Positions 31,002-40,742 of a DNA stretch of 64,000 nucleotides are shown here, in pieces. Made by a program: the position numbers and the translations under genes. Each line of letters opens with the position of its first letter. The stretch's first letter is position 1. The notes below the pieces were generated by a model. That model had not been told where the DNA came from, did not search any database, and saw only the letters and a list, made by a program, of their open reading frames with translations. Source of the stretch: Gammaproteobacteria bacterium (GTDB lineage: Bacteria > Pseudomonadota > Gammaproteobacteria > Pseudomonadales > Halieaceae); the NCBI GenBank assembly GCA_030427485.1, contig JAUICG010000009.1, positions 62,001 through 126,000 of the forward strand, in the 5' to 3' direction.

Positions 31002-34000
31002 CGGTCAGCGCGGGCAGCATGGTCAGGGTCACCAGCGCGGCGCCGATGATGCCGAACATCACGATAGCGCCCACCCCGCGGTAGAGCTCCGTGCCGGCGC
31101 CCGGAAGCAGCACCAGTGGCGCCAGGCCGACCAGGGTTGTAATGGTTGACATTGCAATGGGGCGCAGGCGTACCTGGACGGCCTCGGTGACAGCGGCGAT
31201 CGCGTCCATGCCCCGCTGGTCCGCGTTCTGCACAGCCCGGTGCACCACGAGGATGGGGTTATTCACCACCGTGCCCATCAGGATCAGAAAGCCCAGCATG
31301 GATATCATATCGAAGGGCTGGACGACGGCGTTCAAGCCGATCAGCGGCAGCAGGGCGCCGATGCCATTGAGCAGCGCCAGCCCGACAATACCGCCCGCGA
31401 TGCCCAGCGGAATGGACGTCATGATCAGCAGGGGATAGCCCCAGTGACCGAAGATCGCCACCATCAACAGGTAGATCACCAGCAGGGCGACCAGGTAGTT
31501 GCTGACCAGGGCGTCGCGTGTCGCATCGAGTTGATCGGCCGCGCCCGAGATCACGACATCCACATCGGCCGGGATCTCGCCATTCTCGCGCAGGTGGTCA
31601 ACCAACTCTTCCCGCACCTTCGCCACCCCGGTCTCCAGGGCGATGTCGCGCGGCGGAATGATATTCAGGCTCACTGTACGGCGCCCGTTGACACGGCGCA
31701 GGGAATTGGTGTCCACGCTTTCCACGATGTCCGCCAGCGTTCCCAGTGGCAGCACCTCACCGCCCGGCGTGTACACCGGCAGTTGTGACAGCTTGTCCAG
31801 TTCGACATCCCTGCCGGCGGCGCTGTACAGGTAGATGTCTATCTTGTCATCGGCCATGAAGAACTCGTCGACGTAACTGCCGTCGGTGAGGGCCGAGACA
31901 ATGAAGCCGATATCCTCACCGGACAGACCGAGTTCCGCCGCGCGTTCCCAGCGCGGCCTGATCTCTATCATCGGCTGTGCCAGTGACAGGGAGGGGGGCT
32001 GGCTCTGGATGCGCGGTTCATCGAACACTTCCCGGGCCCGCTGGTAAGCGGTTTGCGCCACCGCGTAGAGCGTACCCAGGTCGGTGCCGGCGATGTCGAG
32101 GTTGATGCTGCGCGTGCCGCCGTCGTTGCTGGTGATGATTGAGCCGCGCGCGGCAAAGGGCCGCATGCCGGGATATTCGCCGTACTTGTGTGTCAGCGCC
32201 GCCATTAACGCATCGATATCGCCGCCGTGCAGCGGTTCGGAGATGATGCGCATGGAATCCGCAGCGACACGCATATTGTAATAGGCAATCGGCGGCATAT
32301 CGGTCTCGCCGCGCTGAAACGCGCCGCGGTCGGCCTGCACATGGGGCAACAACCAGGTTTCTATGTCGGCGGCGATCTCCGTCATCGCCGCCAGGCTGTA
32401 ACCGGGGGGGGCGTTCATGGAGGCGAAGACCTTGGGTTCTTCGCCCTCGGGGAGATACTCCGCGGCCGGTGTCAGCCAGCTGATCACGGCAACGCTGAGC
32501 AGCGTGGTGATGGCGATGCACAGCAAGCGGTTGCGCCCGCTGGCCAGTAGGCGTGATACCAGGCCGAGCGTCGCGTCGTGCGTGCGCCGGCCCAGGTGTA
32601 TACCTTTGTCGCTGGCGCTGTCATCGTCGAGGTCGGTAATCCTGAGGCGCGCCGCCGCCGTTGGCAGGACGGTCACGGCCACGACCATGGACGCCAGGAT
32701 GGCCGCCGAAATCGCGATCGCGACATCGGAATAGAGTTGCCCCGCCTCCTGCTCGACAAAGGCCACGGGCACGAATACCAGCACGGTGGTCATCGTGGAG
32801 GCGAATACCGCGGGCCACACCTGCTTGACGCCATCGATGGCCGCGCGGAAGCGCTGGGCGCCCTTGCGGCGTTCCAGCGCGATGCTCTCCAGTACCACGA
32901 TACTGTTGTCCAGTGTCATGCCGATGGCGAAGGCAATACCGGCCAGTGAAATCACATTGATGGTGCGACCCGCCAGCAGCAGGCCGAGGAAGGCGACGAT
33001 CACGCAGATCGGGATGCCCGCGACGCCGGCCAGGGTTGCCCTGAACGAGCGCAGGAACAGGTACATCACGGCTGTCGCCAGCAACGCACCGAGTATCAGG
33101 TTTTGCCACACGTTGGCGACAGACTCCTCAACGTATACGACATCGTCCGCCATGTGTTCGATGCGCAGTCCGGCGGGCTCCAGTATCTCGCGGTTGATCG
33201 CGACGATCTCCTGCATGATGTCGCGCTTGGTCTGGATAACATTGGCGCCGGACTCCTTGCGCAGGGTGATGAAGAGATTCTGTTCACCATTGAAAGACGC
33301 GCGCACGCTCTCTTCGAAGTGATCCAGTTGTACGGTCGCGACGTCCGCGAGACGTATCACGGTGTCGCCACGACGCGACAGCACCAGCGAGGAGAGTTCG
33401 TCGAGGTCTTCAAAGCGCCCCACGGTGCGCAGCAGGTACTGTCGTTTTCCGGACTCGATCGTGCCGCCCGAGCGGTCCCGGTTGCGGCTGCGCAGCGCCT
33501 CGCGCACATCGATCAGTGAGAGGCCGCGCTGCGCCAGTCGCGCCGGGTCGACCAGCACCTGTACCTGACGCTCGACCCCGCCGAACACACCGACCTCGGA
33601 AATGCCCGACACACCGGCCAGGCGCGGCTTTACCGTGTCCTCCACGAAATCCAGTGCCAGCCCCATGTCGAGCTGGCGTGGGTTTCCCGGCAGCGGGGTG
33701 ATGCTGAAGAACATGAAGGCGTTGCTGGAAAAGGCATTGGCGTAAATGCGCGGCTCGTCTACCGCCTCAGGGTAGGACGGCACCTGGCTGAGCGCGTTGT
33801 TCACCTGGATCAGCATTCGGGTGATGTCGGTGCCCAGCGGAAACTCGAGCTGAATCGCGGCGCTGCCGCTGTTCGCGGTTGCGACGATGCGCGACAGGTT
33901 GGTCAGGTTGCGCAGGTACTTCTCCTGCTCCACCACTATTTCTTTCTCGACATCCTGCGGCGTCGCACCCGGCCAGTTGGTGTGGATGCTGATCACACGC

Positions 34001-34119
34001 ACATCGAGGTCGGGGATCATTTGCACCGGTATCCGCGTCGCGGCCACGATACCGAGTACGCAGACGATCAACACCGTCACGGTTATCAGTATGCCACGCC
34101 GGATGAGTTGCTCGAACAT
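30946..34119 (-). CDS. RND efflux pump, inner-membrane permease
   Basis: This 1057-aa protein is a full-length RND transporter with 12 expected membrane helices and two large periplasmic loops. The TM4 segment reads IGMTLDNSIVVLE. It has a single Asp in the proton-relay position where AcrB has two, a pattern seen in several efflux RND subgroups. The porter domain begins VISIHTNWPGATPQDVEKEI. It starts immediately after the stop of the adaptor gene (TAA-ATG) and is the second gene of that operon. No outer-membrane channel gene is in the window. It overlaps the LLM gene on the other strand by 56 bp. Confidence 0.9.
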   Translation of the reverse strand: MFEQLIRRGILITVTVLIVCVLGIVAATRIPVQMIPDLDVRVISIHTNWPGATPQDVEKEIVVEQEKYLRNLTNLSRIVATANSGSAAIQLEFPLGTDITRMLIQVNNALSQVPSYPEAVDEPRIYANAFSSNAFMFFSITPLPGNPRQLDMGLALDFVEDTVKPRLAGVSGISEVGVFGGVERQVQVLVDPARLAQRGLSLIDVREALRSRNRDRSGGTIESGKRQYLLRTVGRFEDLDELSSLVLSRRGDTVIRLADVATVQLDHFEESVRASFNGEQNLFITLRKESGANVIQTKRDIMQEIVAINREILEPAGLRIEHMADDVVYVEESVANVWQNLILGALLATAVMYLFLRSFRATLAGVAGIPICVIVAFLGLLLAGRTINVISLAGIAFAIGMTLDNSIVVLESIALERRKGAQRFRAAIDGVKQVWPAVFASTMTTVLVFVPVAFVEQEAGQLYSDVAIAISAAILASMVVAVTVLPTAAARLRITDLDDDSASDKGIHLGRRTHDATLGLVSRLLASGRNRLLCIAITTLLSVAVISWLTPAAEYLPEGEEPKVFASMNAPPGYSLAAMTEIAADIETWLLPHVQADRGAFQRGETDMPPIAYYNMRVAADSMRIISEPLHGGDIDALMAALTHKYGEYPGMRPFAARGSIITSNDGGTRSINLDIAGTDLGTLYAVAQTAYQRAREVFDEPRIQSQPPSLSLAQPMIEIRPRWERAAELGLSGEDIGFIVSALTDGSYVDEFFMADDKIDIYLYSAAGRDVELDKLSQLPVYTPGGEVLPLGTLADIVESVDTNSLRRVNGRRTVSLNIIPPRDIALETGVAKVREELVDHLRENGEIPADVDVVISGAADQLDATRDALVSNYLVALLVIYLLMVAIFGHWGYPLLIMTSIPLGIAGGIVGLALLNGIGALLPLIGLNAVVQPFDMISMLGFLILMGTVVNNPILVVHRAVQNADQRGMDAIAAVTEAVQVRLRPIAMSTITTLVGLAPLVLLPGAGTELYRGVGAIVMFGIIGAALVTLTMLPALTVIVLQLRGTAVSHSPRTS

Positions 34120-35220
34120 TTAGCGTTGCGCCGCGAGGATGCTGATGGATTGCCCGTTGCGCAAGGCTTCGTTGCCCTGCACCACGACACGGTCGCCGGC
34201 GCTGAGGCCATCGAGGATTTCAACCTGCCCATCGAACACAACGCCGGTGCGCACCAGCGTCTCGCGCGCCAGCGTACCCTCGGCGTCGTCCTGCACCACC
34301 CAAACGACAACGCGACCGTCGGGGTAGTTCAGGATGGCATCGCGCGGCACAGTCAATCCGCGGCGGCCGCTGTCGATAGTCAACTGCGCGCGTGCCGACA
34401 GGCCGGGAATCATCCGCGCGTCGGCCTGTTGCGGAAGCACGCGCAGCAGGAAGGTGCGGGCGCCGGGATCGGTGACCGGCACCACGGTGCTGACGGTGCC
34501 GGGCCTTGCATCGCCGGTATTATCGCCCAGGTTGTAGGTGACGGGCGTCCGCAGCGATACGTCCGCCAGGTAGTCTTCCGCCACCGGGAAGTCCATGCGC
34601 AGTGCTTCCGTGGCAACCAGGGTCAGCACCGGCTGTCCGGGCGTTACCCACTCGCCGAGTTCGGTGGCTTTGGCGCTTACCACACCGCTGAACGGCGCGA
34701 GCAGCCGGTGCCGGTCGAGTACGCCCCTGGCGTGCGCGGCCTGGGCTTCAGCGCGCTGCACCTCGGCCGCGTCCTGCGCGACCTCGGCTTCGAGGTCGCG
34801 TACGGCGGATTCGGCGATGCTCTTTTGCGGGATGAGGGAGCGCGCCTCGGCAAGACGGCGTGTCGCATCGGCCGCCGCCAGCCGCGCGACTTCCGCAGCG
34901 GCCCGCGCGCTTTGCCACTGGCTCTGCGCCAGCACCGGATCGAGTTCCAGCAATACATCGCCCTCGTTCACCTCGCTGCCGGCGTCGACCTGCAGGGCGG
35001 TGACCAGTCCGGCTGTCGCGCTGGACAGCCGCGCCGTGCGGGGTGACGTGACCGTGCCGGTAAGCTGGACGGATTGCCGGATGACCTGCTCAGTCACGGT
35101 GTCGACCCTGACGGGTGCGCCGGTGTTGGCTTGTGCCGGTGCCCCGGTTGTGTAAAGCATGGCTGCCAGAAGCGCCAGCGCCGGGCCGACGCGCTTTTGC
35201 GATAGTGCTGGAAAATCCAC
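34120..35220 (-). CDS. RND efflux pump, periplasmic adaptor (membrane fusion protein)
   Basis: Start is uncertain. GTG at 35220 follows AGGTG and gives 366 aa with a normal signal peptide, while a TTG at 35247 would add nine residues. The protein has the usual adaptor order: a beta-barrel/lipoyl strand (SATAGLVTALQVDAGSEVNEGD), a coiled-coil hairpin rich in Ala and Glu (about 100-165), the second lipoyl half (APFSGVVSAKATELGEWVTPGQPVL) and C-terminal barrel. It links the permease to an outer-membrane channel. It is the first gene of the two-gene operon. Confidence 0.86.
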   Translation of the reverse strand: MDFPALSQKRVGPALALLAAMLYTTGAPAQANTGAPVRVDTVTEQVIRQSVQLTGTVTSPRTARLSSATAGLVTALQVDAGSEVNEGDVLLELDPVLAQSQWQSARAAAEVARLAAADATRRLAEARSLIPQKSIAESAVRDLEAEVAQDAAEVQRAEAQAAHARGVLDRHRLLAPFSGVVSAKATELGEWVTPGQPVLTLVATEALRMDFPVAEDYLADVSLRTPVTYNLGDNTGDARPGTVSTVVPVTDPGARTFLLRVLPQQADARMIPGLSARAQLTIDSGRRGLTVPRDAILNYPDGRVVVWVVQDDAEGTLARETLVRTGVVFDGQVEILDGLSAGDRVVVQGNEALRNGQSISILAAQR

Positions 35221-35265
35221 TGCGTGCACCTGAACTGTGTAGGGCAATAAAAGTATAACGGCAGC

Positions 35266-36378
35266 TCAAGGCTGCACGAAGTCTGTTACCTCGAGGTTAA
35301 ATCCCGACAGCGCGTTGAAATGCACCGGCGCGGACATCAGGCGCATCTTGCCGACACCCAGTCGTTTCAGGATTTGCGAACCGGTGCCGATCACGCGGTA
35401 ATTTTGTACGCCTTCACTACTGCCGGTACTGGTCACCGGGAAGGGCTCGGGAAACTGCAGCACTTCATCGAGTTGTCGCTGTGCGCTGCTGTGCTGCCCT
35501 ATCAATACCACCACGCCGTGATCGCGCTGCGCGATGTATTCCATCGCGCGGCGGTAGGACCAGCCCTGCTCTCCCTGCAGGCATGTGCCGAGGACATCAC
35601 GCAGGGTGTTGATCGTTTGCACACGCACCAGGGTATCCGAGTCTTCCACGATTTTTCCCCGCGTGAGTGCATAGTGCACGGTGTCGTCGATCAAATCGAG
35701 GAAGGTGTGCAGTTCGAACTCGCCGAACTCGGTCTGTACCCGTTTGCTGTCGCGCAGGTCGACCGACTGCTCGTGCAGCGCACGGTACTGGATCAGGTCG
35801 GCGATGGTACCCATGCGCAGACTGTGCTTCTCGGCGAATATCTCCAGTTCCGGGCGCCGCGCCATGGTGCCGTCCTCGTTCATGATTTCCACGATCAGCG
35901 CCGCCGGTTCAAAGCCGGCCATGCGGGCCAGGTCCACGCCGGCTTCGGTATGGCCGGCGCGGCGCAGCACGCCGCCGGGCTTGGCTACCAGTGGAAAAAT
36001 GTGTCCCGGTTGCACGATATCGGAGGGTTTGGCGTCCGCCGCGACAGCGCGCAGCGTGGTGTGCGCGCGTTGCGCGGAACTGATGCCCGGCCCGATGCGC
36101 TGGGCAGCGTCGATGGAGACGGTGAAGTTGGTTTCGTGCTGTGACCGGTTGTCGCGCACCATCAGGGGCAGCTGCAGTTGCCTGGCGCGCTCCACGGTAA
36201 TCGGCATGCAGATGAGGCCGCAGGCTTCGCTGGAAAAGAAGGTGATAATCTCCGGCGTGACGGCCTCTGCGGCGACGATGAGGTCGCCCTCGTTTTCGCG
36301 ATCCTCGTCATCCATCAGGATTACCATTTTGCCGGCACGGATATCATCGAGGATATCCGGTACGCTACTCAGTGCCAT
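35266..36378 (-). CDS. ribB: 3,4-dihydroxy-2-butanone-4-phosphate synthase with degenerate GTP-cyclohydrolase II domain
   Basis: The ATG at 36378 follows GGAGG and gives 370 aa. Residues 1-200 form the DHBP synthase with MDDEDRENEGDL (22-32) and RAGHTEAGVDLARMAG, so riboflavin precursor synthesis from ribulose 5-phosphate is expected. The C-terminal ~165 residues have the GTP cyclohydrolase II fold (from ELHTFLDLID). The zinc-binding Cys triad of active RibA is missing: the region with LRDVLGTCLQGEQGW lacks the expected C-x10-C-x-C. The second domain is probably inactive. No FMN riboswitch is visible upstream. The thiolase gene ends 68 bp before it on the same strand. Confidence 0.88.
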   Translation of the reverse strand: MALSSVPDILDDIRAGKMVILMDDEDRENEGDLIVAAEAVTPEIITFFSSEACGLICMPITVERARQLQLPLMVRDNRSQHETNFTVSIDAAQRIGPGISSAQRAHTTLRAVAADAKPSDIVQPGHIFPLVAKPGGVLRRAGHTEAGVDLARMAGFEPAALIVEIMNEDGTMARRPELEIFAEKHSLRMGTIADLIQYRALHEQSVDLRDSKRVQTEFGEFELHTFLDLIDDTVHYALTRGKIVEDSDTLVRVQTINTLRDVLGTCLQGEQGWSYRRAMEYIAQRDHGVVVLIGQHSSAQRQLDEVLQFPEPFPVTSTGSSEGVQNYRVIGTGSQILKRLGVGKMRLMSAPVHFNALSGFNLEVTDFVQP

Positions 36379-36445
36379 GGTGCTGCCTCCGATTGGCATG
36401 ACGCGGCCGGCATTGCGCCGCGTGAAATGACCGCGCTGTGCTGGA

Positions 36446-37627
36446 CTACAGCAGTTCGATGGCGACGGCTGTGGCTTCACCGCCGCCGATGCACAGCGCG
36501 GCGACGCCGCGTTTGAGGCCGCGTTGCTGCAGCGCGTGCATCAGGGTGACCATGATGCGCGAGCCGGTGGAACCGATCGGGTGTCCCTGTGCGCAGGCGC
36601 CGCCGTTGACATTCACCTTCGCGGGGTCGAGTCGCAAATCCTCTATCGCCATCATGGTCACCATCGCGAATGCCTCGTTGATTTCGAACAAATCCACGTC
36701 GGCCACGGTCCAGCCGGTCTTGTCGAACAGCTTCTGGATAGCGCCAATGGGGGCGGTGGTGAACTCGCCGGGCTCCTGGCTGTGACGCGTATGGGCGAGC
36801 ATGCGCGCCATCGGCTTGAGTCCCCTGGCCTGGGCCTGCGATTCGCTCATCAGCAACAACGCACTGGCGCCATCGGAGATGGAACTGGAGTTCGCGGCGG
36901 TGATGGTGCCGTCGGACGCAAAGGCCGGACGCAGATTGGGGATTTTGTCCAGCGCCGCCTTGTGCGGTTGTTCGTCGTCGCTCACGACGGTTTCCCCCCT
37001 GCGGGTTTTCACCGTGACCGGGGCCGTTTCCGCCCGCAGCGAGCCGTCGTCGATCGCCCGTTTGGCGCGCGTCAGCGATTCGATCGCGAACGCATCCATT
37101 TGCTCGCGGGTAATACCGCGTTGATCGGCGGTTTCCTGGGCGAAGCTGCCCATCGCGCGCCCGGTGTAGGCGTCTTCCAGTCCATCCGTGAACATGTGAT
37201 CGACGACGCTCTTGTGGCCCGAGCCGACGCCGCCACGCGCGCCCTGCAGCATGTGGGGAGCGCGGCTCATGCTTTCCATACCGCCGGCGATCACCGCGGT
37301 ATTGGTGCCTGCGACAATACTGTCGTAGGCGAAAATCGCCGCCTGCATGCCGCTGCCGCAGGCCTTGTTGACGGTGACCGCGCCCGCGGACTTCGGAATG
37401 CCCGCGCCGATGGCGGCCTGCCGTGCGGGACATTGTTTCAGCGCGGCCGGGAGTACGCAGCCCATGAACACCTCGTCGACATCGGCGGCGTCGAGGCCGC
37501 TGCGCTCAAGGGTGGCGGCGATGGCGGTGGCGGCCAGTTCCGGCGCCGGAACCTCGGACAGGGAGCCCAGCAATCCTCCCATCGGGGTGCGGGCGCCGTG
37601 TACGATAACTACTGAAGTATTGCTCAT
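36446..37627 (-). CDS. Acetyl-CoA acetyltransferase (thiolase)
   Basis: This 393-aa classical thiolase has the nucleophilic Cys at 90 (NKACGSGMQA), the His of GHPIG at 349 and the second Cys at 379 (CIGGGEATA). All catalytic residues are present, unlike the two thiolase-fold proteins near 16-18 kb. It condenses two acetyl-CoA molecules or cleaves acetoacetyl-CoA, so it supplies or drains acetyl-CoA in beta-oxidation or polymer synthesis. No beta-hydroxyacyl dehydrogenase is adjacent. Confidence 0.9.
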   Translation of the reverse strand: MSNTSVVIVHGARTPMGGLLGSLSEVPAPELAATAIAATLERSGLDAADVDEVFMGCVLPAALKQCPARQAAIGAGIPKSAGAVTVNKACGSGMQAAIFAYDSIVAGTNTAVIAGGMESMSRAPHMLQGARGGVGSGHKSVVDHMFTDGLEDAYTGRAMGSFAQETADQRGITREQMDAFAIESLTRAKRAIDDGSLRAETAPVTVKTRRGETVVSDDEQPHKAALDKIPNLRPAFASDGTITAANSSSISDGASALLLMSESQAQARGLKPMARMLAHTRHSQEPGEFTTAPIGAIQKLFDKTGWTVADVDLFEINEAFAMVTMMAIEDLRLDPAKVNVNGGACAQGHPIGSTGSRIMVTLMHALQQRGLKRGVAALCIGGGEATAVAIELL

Positions 37628-37733
37628 GGAAGAACTCCGTTGCGTGATGCTGAAGGTGTCGCTGAAGCGGTGGAAGTGCGCGCTGCGGTTGTGTCCGAAA
37701 GGGCGCCATTTTAGCCGTATACCGCTGTTCTTC

Positions 37734-38729
37734 TCAAGGCTCTACATCGGGGGTGAACAGTTTGCCGCGCACCGCGTTGCGGTACTGCAGCGGACTTACG
37801 CCGCAGTGGCGGCGGAACAACTGGGAAAAATAGCTGACGTCCTGAATGCCCTGCTGCCAGGCAATATCCCCTACCGACAGATTGCTGTGGCGCAGCAATT
37901 CCCTGGCCCCGGCGATACGCAGGCTCTGCAGGTAGTGCAGCGGCGCCATTCCCGTGGCGCGTTTGAACCTTCGGTGCAGCGTGCGCGCGCTCAACTGCAT
38001 TTGCGCGGCCAGTTGTGTCATCGAGACCGGCGTGGCTACGTGCATCTGCAACCATTGCTGCGCCTGTGCGACGACTTCATCGTGGTGCGAACTGTCCGCT
38101 TCGTTCTGGTAGGCGGCGGCGCGAAAGCTGCGCCGGATTTCCGGCGAGAACTGGTTCTCGATTGCCCTGGCGATGGCGCTGCCGAACCACTCTTCGACAA
38201 GGTGCACCATCAGGTCGGCGATGGAGTTCACGCTGCCGACACAGTAGATATTGTCGCTTTGCGTAATCAGGTGCCGGGTTTTCAGATCCACACGGGGATA
38301 GCGCTGGCTGAATGCCTCGAAGTAGTTCCAGTGCGTGGTGGCCGCTTTACCGTCCAGCAGCCCGGCCTCGGCCAGCAGGTAGCTGCCGGTGCCCACGCTG
38401 CAGATGCGCGTGCCCCTGGCGGCCTGTTCACGCAGCAGGTCCTGCCAATCGCGGGCGGCGGCGACCGCCGGCAGCGGATTGCGCCAGAGCGCCGGCAGCA
38501 ACAGCAGATCGAGCGGGGGCAGGTCGCGCAGCGCGATATCGGGTTTCAGCACAATGCCGCTGCCCAGCGCGATGTCATCGCGACCGGGCGCTGCCAGCAG
38601 GAAGCGCACACGGCTTGCGTCGCGGTCGCGCACGCGCGCCATCTGGCTGGCCGCCTGCAGGATTTCCATCGGCAGCGTGATGCTGGTGGCGAGAGACTGG
38701 GGATAGAGGACTGCGGCGGCCATGTGCAT
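37734..38729 (-). CDS. GlxA-like AraC-family regulator (DJ-1/PfpI N-terminal domain)
   Basis: This 331-aa protein has an N-terminal DJ-1/PfpI-like domain with RICSVGTGSYLLAEAGLLDGKAATTHW (about 108-134), the class I amidotransferase fold used in GlxA regulators, and a C-terminal AraC DNA-binding domain (SMTQLAAQMQLSARTLHRRF and VGDIAWQQGIQDVSYFSQLF). The residue order around the Cys resembles the active-site loop of DJ-1 proteins, but in GlxA-type proteins it serves effector binding. It is divergent from the ketosynthase gene, and two palindromes lie in the gap. It may regulate that gene. Confidence 0.85.
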   Translation of the reverse strand: MHMAAAVLYPQSLATSITLPMEILQAASQMARVRDRDASRVRFLLAAPGRDDIALGSGIVLKPDIALRDLPPLDLLLLPALWRNPLPAVAAARDWQDLLREQAARGTRICSVGTGSYLLAEAGLLDGKAATTHWNYFEAFSQRYPRVDLKTRHLITQSDNIYCVGSVNSIADLMVHLVEEWFGSAIARAIENQFSPEIRRSFRAAAYQNEADSSHHDEVVAQAQQWLQMHVATPVSMTQLAAQMQLSARTLHRRFKRATGMAPLHYLQSLRIAGARELLRHSNLSVGDIAWQQGIQDVSYFSQLFRRHCGVSPLQYRNAVRGKLFTPDVEP

Positions 38730-38747
38730 AGCGAAGAGCGCCGTTGA

Positions 38748-38762
38748 TGACAGGTACTGTCA
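38748..38762. promoter_or_regulatory. TGACAG-N3-CTGTCA palindrome between divergent genes
   Basis: Perfect 6-bp inverted repeat with a 3-base spacer, 19 bp upstream of the GlxA-like regulator start and in the shared gap with the ketosynthase. Spacing and symmetry suit a dimeric repressor or activator. No binding protein is known. Confidence 0.4.
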
Positions 38763-38786
38763 AAAATACCATAAAAAGTGGCCGTA

Positions 38787-38802
38787 ACAACATGTTTGTT
38801 GT
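38787..38802. promoter_or_regulatory. ACAACA-N4-TGTTGT palindrome between divergent genes
   Basis: Perfect 6-bp inverted repeat with a 4-base spacer, 24 bp from the first palindrome. The two sites face the divergent regulator and ketosynthase genes. This is a sequence observation only. Confidence 0.4.
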
Positions 38803-38857
38803 CCGCCGTCGACCGTACACTGGTGGCGGTTGAATTGACGTGGAAGGCAGGGCAACG

Positions 38858-40717
38858 ATGGGCAGGCAGCGGCTACCGGTAATAGTGGGGTTTGGCGGAG
38901 TCAATGCCGCCGGGAGAAGTTCCGGCCATCATGCCTTCGCGAGGATGACCTGGAGCGCGCAGTCAGCCGGGCAGAAGCGCCGCACCCTCGATGCGATGGC
39001 GCGACTCATGGGCGTGGAGTCCGCGCCGTCACAGGAGCGTTACATGCTGGATCACACCCTGATCCGGCGCATTGAACCGCGGCATTTCGACGTCGATGCC
39101 GTCCCCTGGAACCAGCGCCTGCCCCTGCACAGTGACGACCAGCCCGTTGATTTCGATCTCGACCGCAAGTACCTGCCCGACCGGGTGCCGCCGCACTGGC
39201 AAGTCACCGCGACCTCGGTAACGCATGTCAATGTGCGAATCGCCGGGCAACAGGATTTCCTGCTGCCCACCACGCGGGAGTTCGAGGTGAAGTCGGCCGG
39301 GCAGTTGCCCACGGGTTTCGAGCCGGGTCAGCTCTATCCCTCGCGCAATCATCCGCGCGGCCTGCAAATGGCGGTGTACGCGGCCTCCGATGCGCTGGGC
39401 AATCTCGGTCTGGACTGGGAGGACGTCACGCGTCGTGTCGCGGTGGACCAGATCAGCGTCTATGCCGGCAGCGCGATGGGACAACTCGACGCCGCCGGGG
39501 CCGGCGGGATGATCAAATCGCGCTATAACGGGCAGCGCGTGACGTCGAAATACTGTCCGCTCAGCTTTGCCGAGATGCCGGCCGATTTCATCAATGCGTA
39601 CGTGCTGGGCAGCCTGGGGTCGACCGGGGCGAGCCTGGGCGCCTGTGCCTCGTTTCTGTACAACCTGCGACACGGGATCGACGATATCCGCAGCGGTCGC
39701 GCGCGGGTCGCTTTCGTCGGTGCCGCCGAGGCGCCGATCACCCCGGAAATCATGGAAGGCTATGCGGCGATGGGAGCGCTGGCGACGGAAAAGGGGCTGC
39801 GCCAACTGGATGGCCTGGCCGGTGACCAGGAACCGGATTTTCGCCGCGCCTGCCGCCCGTTCGCGCCGAACTGCGGATTTACCATCGCCGAATCGGCGCA
39901 GATGGTCGTGTTGTTCGACGATGAGCTGGCCATGGAACTGGGCGCGACTATCTTTGGCGCGGCCACCGATGTGTTCGTCAATGCCGACGGGCACAAAAAG
40001 TCCATTTCCGGGCCGGGCGTCGGTAACTACATCACGATGGCCAGGGCGGTCGCGGCCGCTCGTGCGATTGTCGGCGAGCAGGCCTTGCGCCGAGGCGGAC
40101 TGGTGCAGGCGCATGGCACCGGCACGCCGCAGAATCGGGTCACCGAATCGGAGATTCTCAGTCGCACCGCGCAGGCCTTTGGCATAGAGGAGTGGCCGGT
40201 GATAGCGGTCAAGTGCTATCTCGGGCACTCCATCGGTGCGGCGGCGGGCGACCAGTTGAACAGCACACTGGGGCTGTGGCAGCACGGTATCCTGCCGGGT
40301 ATTGCGACGACGGACAGCATCGCCGGGGATGTACATCGCGAACACCTGGGGTTCAGCCACGCGCACCGCGAGGTGGATCCCGCGCAACAGCACTACGCGA
40401 TCATCAATTCCAAGGGCTTCGGCGGCAACAATGCCTCGGCGACACTGATGAGCCCGGCAACCACGAAGCGTATGCTGCGGGCGCGGTATTCGGCGCAACA
40501 GTGGCGGGACTGGGAGCGTGCCAATGACCTTGTTCGCAGCCGCCGGCAGGCTTACGATGACGGCATGATCGCAGGCTCTATCGACCCCGTGTACAAATTT
40601 GACCACGGTGTGTTGCACGATGATGATATCGCGCTCGGTGATCGCTCGCTCACCATCGGTGGGCATACGGTCTCTCTCGATTGCGCGTCGCCCTACGATG
40701 ATATGAAGATCGACTGA
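38858..40717 (+). CDS. Beta-ketoacyl synthase, stand-alone (KAS-like)
   Basis: The ATG at 38858 follows AAGGCAGGGCAACG and gives 619 aa. The catalytic triad of ketosynthases is intact: Cys263 (GACASF), His419 (QAHGTGTPQN) and His457 (KCYLGHSIG). The N-terminal ~190 residues are longer than a FabF-type enzyme and are not recognised. No acyl carrier protein, acyltransferase or ketoreductase is adjacent, so it is an orphan KAS. It probably elongates or condenses an acyl chain with a dedicated partner encoded elsewhere. Confidence 0.85.
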   Translation: MGRQRLPVIVGFGGVNAAGRSSGHHAFARMTWSAQSAGQKRRTLDAMARLMGVESAPSQERYMLDHTLIRRIEPRHFDVDAVPWNQRLPLHSDDQPVDFDLDRKYLPDRVPPHWQVTATSVTHVNVRIAGQQDFLLPTTREFEVKSAGQLPTGFEPGQLYPSRNHPRGLQMAVYAASDALGNLGLDWEDVTRRVAVDQISVYAGSAMGQLDAAGAGGMIKSRYNGQRVTSKYCPLSFAEMPADFINAYVLGSLGSTGASLGACASFLYNLRHGIDDIRSGRARVAFVGAAEAPITPEIMEGYAAMGALATEKGLRQLDGLAGDQEPDFRRACRPFAPNCGFTIAESAQMVVLFDDELAMELGATIFGAATDVFVNADGHKKSISGPGVGNYITMARAVAAARAIVGEQALRRGGLVQAHGTGTPQNRVTESEILSRTAQAFGIEEWPVIAVKCYLGHSIGAAAGDQLNSTLGLWQHGILPGIATTDSIAGDVHREHLGFSHAHREVDPAQQHYAIINSKGFGGNNASATLMSPATTKRMLRARYSAQQWRDWERANDLVRSRRQAYDDGMIAGSIDPVYKFDHGVLHDDDIALGDRSLTIGGHTVSLDCASPYDDMKID

Positions 40718-40742
40718 AGCCAATCGCCGGACGGGGTTTGAC

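Noticed and set aside
35248-36480. FMN riboswitch before ribB
   Set aside because: The gap to the preceding thiolase gene is 67 bp and shows no riboswitch-like segments.
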